Assembly: GCA_016789925.1 (NCBI GenBank)
Contig: JAEUQD010000347.1
Span: 1-35,342 of the forward strand
Length of the DNA stretch: 35,342 nt
Source of the DNA: Bryobacterales bacterium
GTDB taxonomy: Bacteria > Acidobacteriota > Terriglobia > Bryobacterales > Bryobacteraceae
Direction of reading: 5' to 3'
Below are positions 30,217 through 35,342 of the stretch, piece by piece (positions within the stretch are counted from its first letter, which is position 1; every line of letters begins with the position of its first letter). Made by a program: the position numbers and the translations under genes. The notes beneath the pieces were generated by a model. The model saw only the letters and a program-made list of their open reading frames with translations. It made no database searches and was not told where the DNA came from.

Positions 30217-32540
30217 GCAAGAGGCTGGTAGTGCTGGTCTGTGTCTTGACGGTGGTTTTGGCCGCGCAAAGCAGCTACCCCGGGGCAGCCGATATCGACG
30301 GCGCCATCGAACAGGCCATCCAAGATGATGAAATCCCGGGCGCGGTAGTGCGTATCGGCCGCCCGGGCCAGTTGCTCTACGAGAAGGCGTACGGGAATCG
30401 TGCGCTCACCCCGGCCAAGGAGGAAATGACGGCCGATACAGTCTTCGACGCGGCTTCGCTCACCAAGGTCGTGGCCACCACCTCCGCCATGATGAAGCTC
30501 TTTGAGCAGGGGCGTGTCCGGCTGAACGACCCGGTGACGCGCTACCTGAAGGAGTTTCAAGACGGCAAGAGTGAAATCACGGTCCGCCAACTGCTTACGC
30601 ATTTTTCCGGGCTCCGGCCCGATGTCGATCTTAAGCCCGAGTGGAGCGGCTATGAAACGGGAATTCAGAAGGCGCTCGTCGACAAACCCGTCGCGGCGCC
30701 CGGCGAACGCTTCATCTATAGCGACATCAACTTCCTGCTGCTGGGCGAAATGGTGCGCCGTCTTTCCGGCCGTCCCCTCAATGAATACGTCGAAGCGGAA
30801 GTCTTCGCCCCGCTCGGAATGAAGGATACGCGATTTATGCCGCCCAGATCCTGGCGTCCGAGGGTGGCGCCGACGGAAATTCTCGCCGGGAGCCGGGAGC
30901 CGCTCCGCGGCCTCGTGCACGACCCGACCACGCGTTTCATGGGTGGTGTGGCCGGGCACGCCGGCCTGTTCACGACCGCGCGCGACCTCAGCCGTTTCGC
31001 CGAAATGATTCTGAACGGCGGTCAGAGGAACGGAGTTCGCGTGTTTCAGCCCCAGACTATCCGCAAGTTCACCGAACCGCAAACGCCCGCCTATCAATCC
31101 ACACTCCGCGGCTTGGGCTGGGACATGGATTCGCGCTACTCGGCGAATCGCGGCGAGTTGTTTCCGCTGGGCTCGTTCGGACACACCGGCTTTACCGGCA
31201 CCTCACTGTGGCTCGACCCGATAAGCAAGACGTACGTCATCCTGCTGGCCAACTCGGTGCATCCCAAACTGCGTCCGGCGATCACCTCGTTGCGTGGCCG
31301 TGTCGCGACACTGGCGGCTCTGCACGCCGGCTACACGACCCCGGGCCTGGCACTTACTTCCTATAACGAAACTATGGTGGGCGTCCAGCGGGCTTCCGCC
31401 CGCAACGGGAAGGTCCTCACTGGCATCGACGTCTTGGCCAGGGAGAATTTCGCACGCCTCCGGGGAAAGCGCGTTGGCCTGGTTACGAACCACACCGGGC
31501 TCGCCCGCGACGGACGCCGCAATCTGGACCTGATGGTGGCTGCCGGTGTGCAACTCACCGCCCTGTTTTCCCCCGAGCATGGAATTGCCGGCAAGGAAGA
31601 CCACGAGAATATCGGGAATTCCCGCGATGCCCAAACCGGCGTCCCAATCTACAGCCTCTATCAGGGTGCGAACCGCCGGCCCTCCACCGAAATCCTGAAA
31701 CAACTGGACGTCCTGGTCTTCGATATTCAGGACATCGGTGCGCGTTTCTACACCTATTCATGCACGTTGATCAATACTCTCGAGGAAGCCGCCAAAACAG
31801 GCGTCCCTCTGATGGTGCTCGACCGCCCCAACCCAATCACGGGCGTGCGGGTCGAAGGCCCCATGATGGATAAGGACCTCGAAAGCTTTGTCGGCTGCTA
31901 TTCCCTGCCCGTGCGGCACGGCATGACGCTGGGTGAACTCGCCACGATGGTCAACGCCGAGCGCGCACTTGGCGCCAAGCTCGAAGTGGTGAAGATGGAA
32001 GGCTGGCAGCGGGGCGACTGGTTCGATTCCACCGGCCTGCGCTGGGTGGACCCCTCGCCCAACATGCGAACCCTTACCGCAGCCCTGCTTTATCCGGGTA
32101 TCGCTTTACTGGAATACTCCCGAAACTACTCGGTGGGTCGCGGTACGCAGACTCCATTTCAGCAGATCGGCTCAGATTGGTTGAACGGCGTAGATCTGGC
32201 CCAGTATCTTAATGCGCGGGCCATCCCGGGAATTCGCGTATACCCCTCGAGTTTTCGACCCGACGCGTCGAACCTTGCCAATCAGGACCTCGATGGCCTC
32301 CGTTTTGTCATTACCGACAGAAATGCGTTTTCCCCAACGCATTTCGGGCTCGAACTCGCCGCGGCCCTGGTCAAGCTCTACCCGGGTCGGATAGACCTTC
32401 AGGTCAATGCCAAGCTGATTGGAAGTGCAAAGACAATTGCAGCCCTCCGCGATGGCGTCGATCCCCGAACCATCGTCCAGAACCAGCAGGAAGAACTGGC
32501 TACCTTCCTCGACCGCCGCGCCCGGCATTTGCTCTATTGA
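30213..32540 (+). CDS. Secreted serine hydrolase fused to NamZ-type exo-beta-N-acetylmuramidase (DUF1343)
   Basis: 775 residues with a signal peptide (MSKRLVVLVCVLTVVLAAQS). Residues about 30-380 form a class C beta-lactamase/penicillin-binding fold with Ser82-Leu-Thr-Lys85 (SxxK) and Tyr169 in FIYSDINF, plus HTGFTGTSLW near 330 in place of the KTG motif. From about 395 to the end is the DUF1343/NamZ domain: LRGKRVGLVTNHTGL, LFSPEHGIAGKEDHE, VFDIQDIGARFYTYSCTL, VLDRPNPITG. NamZ removes terminal MurNAc from peptidoglycan fragments. The pairing suggests cell-wall recycling outside the cytoplasm, with the first domain cutting a peptide or ester bond. The domain fusion occurs elsewhere, but the specific activity here is inferred. 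Confidence 0.9.
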   Translation: MSKRLVVLVCVLTVVLAAQSSYPGAADIDGAIEQAIQDDEIPGAVVRIGRPGQLLYEKAYGNRALTPAKEEMTADTVFDAASLTKVVATTSAMMKLFEQGRVRLNDPVTRYLKEFQDGKSEITVRQLLTHFSGLRPDVDLKPEWSGYETGIQKALVDKPVAAPGERFIYSDINFLLLGEMVRRLSGRPLNEYVEAEVFAPLGMKDTRFMPPRSWRPRVAPTEILAGSREPLRGLVHDPTTRFMGGVAGHAGLFTTARDLSRFAEMILNGGQRNGVRVFQPQTIRKFTEPQTPAYQSTLRGLGWDMDSRYSANRGELFPLGSFGHTGFTGTSLWLDPISKTYVILLANSVHPKLRPAITSLRGRVATLAALHAGYTTPGLALTSYNETMVGVQRASARNGKVLTGIDVLARENFARLRGKRVGLVTNHTGLARDGRRNLDLMVAAGVQLTALFSPEHGIAGKEDHENIGNSRDAQTGVPIYSLYQGANRRPSTEILKQLDVLVFDIQDIGARFYTYSCTLINTLEEAAKTGVPLMVLDRPNPITGVRVEGPMMDKDLESFVGCYSLPVRHGMTLGELATMVNAERALGAKLEVVKMEGWQRGDWFDSTGLRWVDPSPNMRTLTAALLYPGIALLEYSRNYSVGRGTQTPFQQIGSDWLNGVDLAQYLNARAIPGIRVYPSSFRPDASNLANQDLDGLRFVITDRNAFSPTHFGLELAAALVKLYPGRIDLQVNAKLIGSAKTIAALRDGVDPRTIVQNQQEELATFLDRRARHLLY

Positions 32541-32554
32541 GGAGCCGGTTTGCC

Positions 32555-32767
32555 CTACTCGATCTTGCCTCCCGCCATCACGGGCTTTCCATTTTTCGCG
32601 ACGATTACTTGTTTCTTGGCGTCTCGCTTTCGGGCTTCCGTGAGCCATGATGGCGGACGTCCACGGCGCTTTCCCTGCCCTTGAGCCAAACGCTCGAGGG
32701 TCAAAATCGCTTCTTCAATTTGTTCTCTTTCCTGGCGGAGTTCCGCCAGCATTTTGGCGACATCCAT
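32555..32767 (-). CDS. Small basic protein with AT-hook-like motif
   Basis: 70 residues from the ATG at 32767, preceded by AGGAG with eight bases of spacing; a longer frame upstream to 32842 lacks a site. It begins MDVAKMLAELRQEREQIEEA, a short coiled coil, then has GKRRGRPPSWL, the core of an AT-hook DNA-minor-groove motif, and a lysine-rich end. It may bind DNA. I know of no characterised member. It converges with the serine hydrolase gene, with 14 bases between stops. Confidence 0.65.
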   Translation of the reverse strand: MDVAKMLAELRQEREQIEEAILTLERLAQGQGKRRGRPPSWLTEARKRDAKKQVIVAKNGKPVMAGGKIE

Positions 32768-32967
32768 TGTCGGGTCTCCTGGCTTTCCTGACTTCGGGAA
32801 CCGTGCCCCCCTGGGCATCGTTCCGCATTCGGAACAGAGCAATTCCGTAATCTTGTCCCGTGCCCCGTTTATACCGTAGTTTCAGACGTGTTTCAAGAGG
32901 TCGTGTTCTGAAAACAGAACAGCCCATTGGTACTACTGCCCCCGCAAGAGGGGGCTAGGACGGTGAT

Positions 32968-34314
32968 TTATCCTTTCTGCACTCCGGCCGACTTCTTCCA
33001 ATATAGATAGAATGGGATTCCCAACAAAATCAACCCTAAACCCATAATCGATTCGCGTGGAGACTCGATAAAGGTGTTCGCCAGCAGCGTAACCGCAACT
33101 AAAATAAACAAAATGGGGACCACCGGATAGCCGACCGTGCGGTACGGACGAACCATGTCCGGACGCTTGATGCGCAGCACGATGACCGATGCGGCCGACA
33201 GCGCGTAAAGTATCCAACTGGCAAAAATTACGTAGGTAAACAATTGCTCGTAGCGTCCGCTGAGGACTAGTACGGCCGCCCACGCACTCAGAGCCAAAAT
33301 AGAGGCTGCCGGCGTGTGGTAATTCGCATGAACCGTACCTAGGGAGCGAAAAAATAGCCGGTCACGCGCCATCGCGTAAGGGACACGCGACCCCGAAAGG
33401 ATCGACCCGTTTATCGCGGCGAACATCGAAATCATCGCCGCAACCGAGACGGCCGCCGCGCCCGACGCCCCAAACACCTTGCTCATGGCCGCGCCCGCCA
33501 CGCGATCGCTGGCGGCCACTTCTTCAGCCGAAAGCAAATAGAAATAGGCGAAATTGGTCCCCAGGTAGAGCACCATCACCAACGCCGTACCGGCGGCCAG
33601 CGCAAGAGGCAAATTGCGTTGGGGCTCCTTGATTTCGCTGGCCACCATGGTGACGTTATTCCATCCGTCGTAAGCCCAAAGGGCGGCCACCATGGCGCCG
33701 AAAAACCCACTGATGCCTGCAATCGCCGGCACGCTAGTTGAAAAATTCGTCGGATTGCCGGCCACTGACGACACGCCGGCCAGGATAATCGCCAAAATAC
33801 AACCCACTTTGACAATCGTGACAACGACTTGAACGCCGCCACCCCACTTCACGCCGAAGTAGTTTAGAAACCCCAAACCGAGGATGACACCGATGGCCGC
33901 TAACTGGCCAACACGGATTTCCAGCCATGGCCCGCGGTACAGATCCCGTTCCAGTGAGGGGTAGAAATTCGCAAGGTAATAAAAAAAGCCGGTCGCCAAT
34001 GCCGCGATTGCGCCGCTCTTGGCCACCCACATCTGGGTCCAACCGTACAAAAATCCAAAAAACGGGCCGTATGCTTCCCGCAGGTAGACATATTCGCCAC
34101 CCGCTTCCGACATCGCTGCCGCCAATTCAGCGTAGGTGAGGGCGCCGGCCAGGGACAGCAATCCGGCGGCAACCCAAACCAGAAAAACCATCTCGACAGA
34201 GCCCACTTTCTGGACCATCGTCTTGGGCACGAGAAAAATCCCGCTTCCAATAATCGTTCCCACGACGATGGAAGCGGCGCCCCAGATGCCCAGATCACGG
34301 CGAAGTTCAGCCAT
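32968..34314 (-). CDS. APC-superfamily amino acid permease
   Basis: 448 residues from ATG 34314; an upstream frame to 34422 lies inside the symporter gene and is rejected. About 12 hydrophobic segments are visible. The first helix has GTIIGSGIFLVPK, the unwound substrate-binding motif of APC transporters, and a later segment reads ALWAYDGWNNVTMVASEIKE, as in the LAT-type group. It likely carries an amino acid across the inner membrane. Start and upstream stop overlap by eight bases, so it is in an operon with the sodium/solute symporter. Confidence 0.9.
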   Translation of the reverse strand: MAELRRDLGIWGAASIVVGTIIGSGIFLVPKTMVQKVGSVEMVFLVWVAAGLLSLAGALTYAELAAAMSEAGGEYVYLREAYGPFFGFLYGWTQMWVAKSGAIAALATGFFYYLANFYPSLERDLYRGPWLEIRVGQLAAIGVILGLGFLNYFGVKWGGGVQVVVTIVKVGCILAIILAGVSSVAGNPTNFSTSVPAIAGISGFFGAMVAALWAYDGWNNVTMVASEIKEPQRNLPLALAAGTALVMVLYLGTNFAYFYLLSAEEVAASDRVAGAAMSKVFGASGAAAVSVAAMISMFAAINGSILSGSRVPYAMARDRLFFRSLGTVHANYHTPAASILALSAWAAVLVLSGRYEQLFTYVIFASWILYALSAASVIVLRIKRPDMVRPYRTVGYPVVPILFILVAVTLLANTFIESPRESIMGLGLILLGIPFYLYWKKSAGVQKG

Positions 34315-35342
34315 TATGTTCCTCCCGGAGCGCCAGCGAAGCCAGGTACGCTGACGCAAATGTGGCCGACGATCCGATGAGGACATACCAAGTCCAGGCA
34401 ACGGGCGTGGCAAAACGGACAAAGATCATGACAAGGAATCCCACCAGCATGCCGAACATCGCGGCCCGTTCCTGCACACGGCGGGTGAGAACGCCCAACA
34501 GAAAAACCCCGAGCAGCGACCCATACACTACAGAGGCGATCGACAGCCCCGCCTCCAGCACCGAGCGCACCCCCTGCGCCAGCACCGCGATCCCGAACAG
34601 CACGCCTCCCCAGACCAGCGTTGTCAGACGCGCCAGGCGCAGCCATTGGGCGTCCGAACGTTCGCCTTTGGACATCGGCTTCACAAAGTCCATCACCGTG
34701 GTGGACGCCAGCGAATTCAATGCCGCGCTCAGGTTCGACATTGCCGCCGCCAGCACCGCGGCAATCACCAAACCGGCGACGCCTGTAGGAAGGTACTTCC
34801 AGATGAATTCCGGATAGATCCGGTCTGGCGGGTTGGGCGGTGGCAATCCGGAATCGCGATAGTACACAAACAAAATCACGCCAATGATCAAAAACAACGA
34901 GAACTGAAAGAAGATCACGGCCCAACTGGCAAACAAGGCCGTCCGGCTCTCTGTCTCCGACCGCGCCGCGAGCAAGCGCTGCACCATCAATTGCTCGGTC
35001 CCGTGGCTGGCCGTTGTCAGAAAACAGCCGCCCAGCACTCCCGCCCAGAAGGTATAGGTACGGGAGAAGAACTCCATGGTCGGTGCAAACCGGAAATCGA
35101 AAACCTGGAACTTCCCCGCCGCGGAAGCGACCTCGGTGACATGGCTCCAGCCACCCGGAATGTGGTCCAGGATGACAAACAGGGAGACAATCGCCCCGCC
35201 CACGTAGATCACCATCTGAATCACGTCGGTCCAGATGACGGCAGTCATTCCCCCTTCGAACGTGTAGAAAAGAGTGAGGCAGACAATGAGGAAAATCGAC
35301 GCCGCCTCGCCCGTGCCCAGGACAATCGACACCACAATCGAA
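34307..35342 (-). CDS. Sodium/solute symporter family (SSS), 5' part outside window
   Basis: The frame is open to the window edge, so the N-terminal helices are missing and the GTG at 35335 is internal. About 345 residues are visible, with the SSS block YTFEGGMTAVIWTDVIQMVI near the cut end and LPTGVAGLVIAAVLAAAMSN, then LSAALNSLASTTVMDFVKPM, the best-conserved region of the family. Such proteins move sugars, vitamins, amino or organic acids with sodium. Substrate is not predictable here. It shares an operon with the permease downstream. Confidence 0.9.
   Translation of the reverse strand, partial: SIVVSIVLGTGEAASIFLIVCLTLFYTFEGGMTAVIWTDVIQMVIYVGGAIVSLFVILDHIPGGWSHVTEVASAAGKFQVFDFRFAPTMEFFSRTYTFWAGVLGGCFLTTASHGTEQLMVQRLLAARSETESRTALFASWAVIFFQFSLFLIIGVILFVYYRDSGLPPPNPPDRIYPEFIWKYLPTGVAGLVIAAVLAAAMSNLSAALNSLASTTVMDFVKPMSKGERSDAQWLRLARLTTLVWGGVLFGIAVLAQGVRSVLEAGLSIASVVYGSLLGVFLLGVLTRRVQERAAMFGMLVGFLVMIFVRFATPVAWTWYVLIGSSATFASAYLASLALREEHNG

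Noticed and set aside
30087-31184. 365-codon minus-strand frame
   Set aside because: Antisense to the serine hydrolase gene; the open frame is a by-product of GC-rich codon use.

Overview
The window most likely comes from an acidobacterium of the Solibacter/Bryobacter type. The main clue is the secreted protein at 1786-4647, which ends in the TIGR03437 domain, a family very abundant in that lineage. It carries BNR-like and SBBP propeller repeats in front of that domain. The yceD-rpmF-plsX block and the GC-rich housekeeping genes fit a bacterial chromosome. I recognise no tRNA, rRNA or CRISPR array.

Layout. (1) 1-4647: the 3' part of an oligopeptidase B gene, an orphan MNT-type nucleotidyltransferase, and the TIGR03437 propeller protein. 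(2) 4653-7311, minus strand: a probable gene remnant, an ArgD-like class III aminotransferase and an endonuclease/exonuclease/phosphatase (EEP) family protein. (3) 7335-22401, minus strand: a compact and apparently intact siphovirus-type structural operon. In transcription order it holds portal, scaffold, P22-like coat, a small protein, adaptor, tail terminator, tail tube, a tail chaperone pair joined by a probable -1 frameshift, a very short tape measure, two related distal-tail proteins, a giant hub/tip protein with a four-cysteine motif, and a large TIM-barrel-like protein. (4) 22402-22830: an AT-rich divergent intergenic region with a good plus-strand promoter. (5) 22831-24998: an iron-type alcohol dehydrogenase overlapping a secreted PQQ-like propeller protein. 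(6) 24999-26230: a decayed zone with the 3' end of a frameshifted IS66 transposase. (7) 26231-27985: yceD, rpmF, plsX. (8) 27992-32540: a methyltransferase and MEMO-family pair, then pterin dehydratase and a serine hydrolase/NamZ fusion. (9) 32555-35342, minus strand: a small AT-hook-like protein, an APC permease and a partial sodium/solute symporter.

The most interesting part is region 3. It encodes what looks like a complete short-tailed particle, but the window shows no terminase, integrase, repressor, replication or lysis gene. The reading frames are intact, Shine-Dalgarno sites are strong, and the flanks are ordinary chromosomal genes. This is what a domesticated phage particle, such as a gene transfer agent (GTA), would look like, although a prophage remnant cannot be excluded from this window. 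The tail chaperone gene carries an in-frame A AAA AAC slippery heptamer with an internal GGAGG seven bases upstream, the arrangement used by dnaX-type -1 frameshifting. The tape measure of about 240 residues predicts a tail of about 36 nm.
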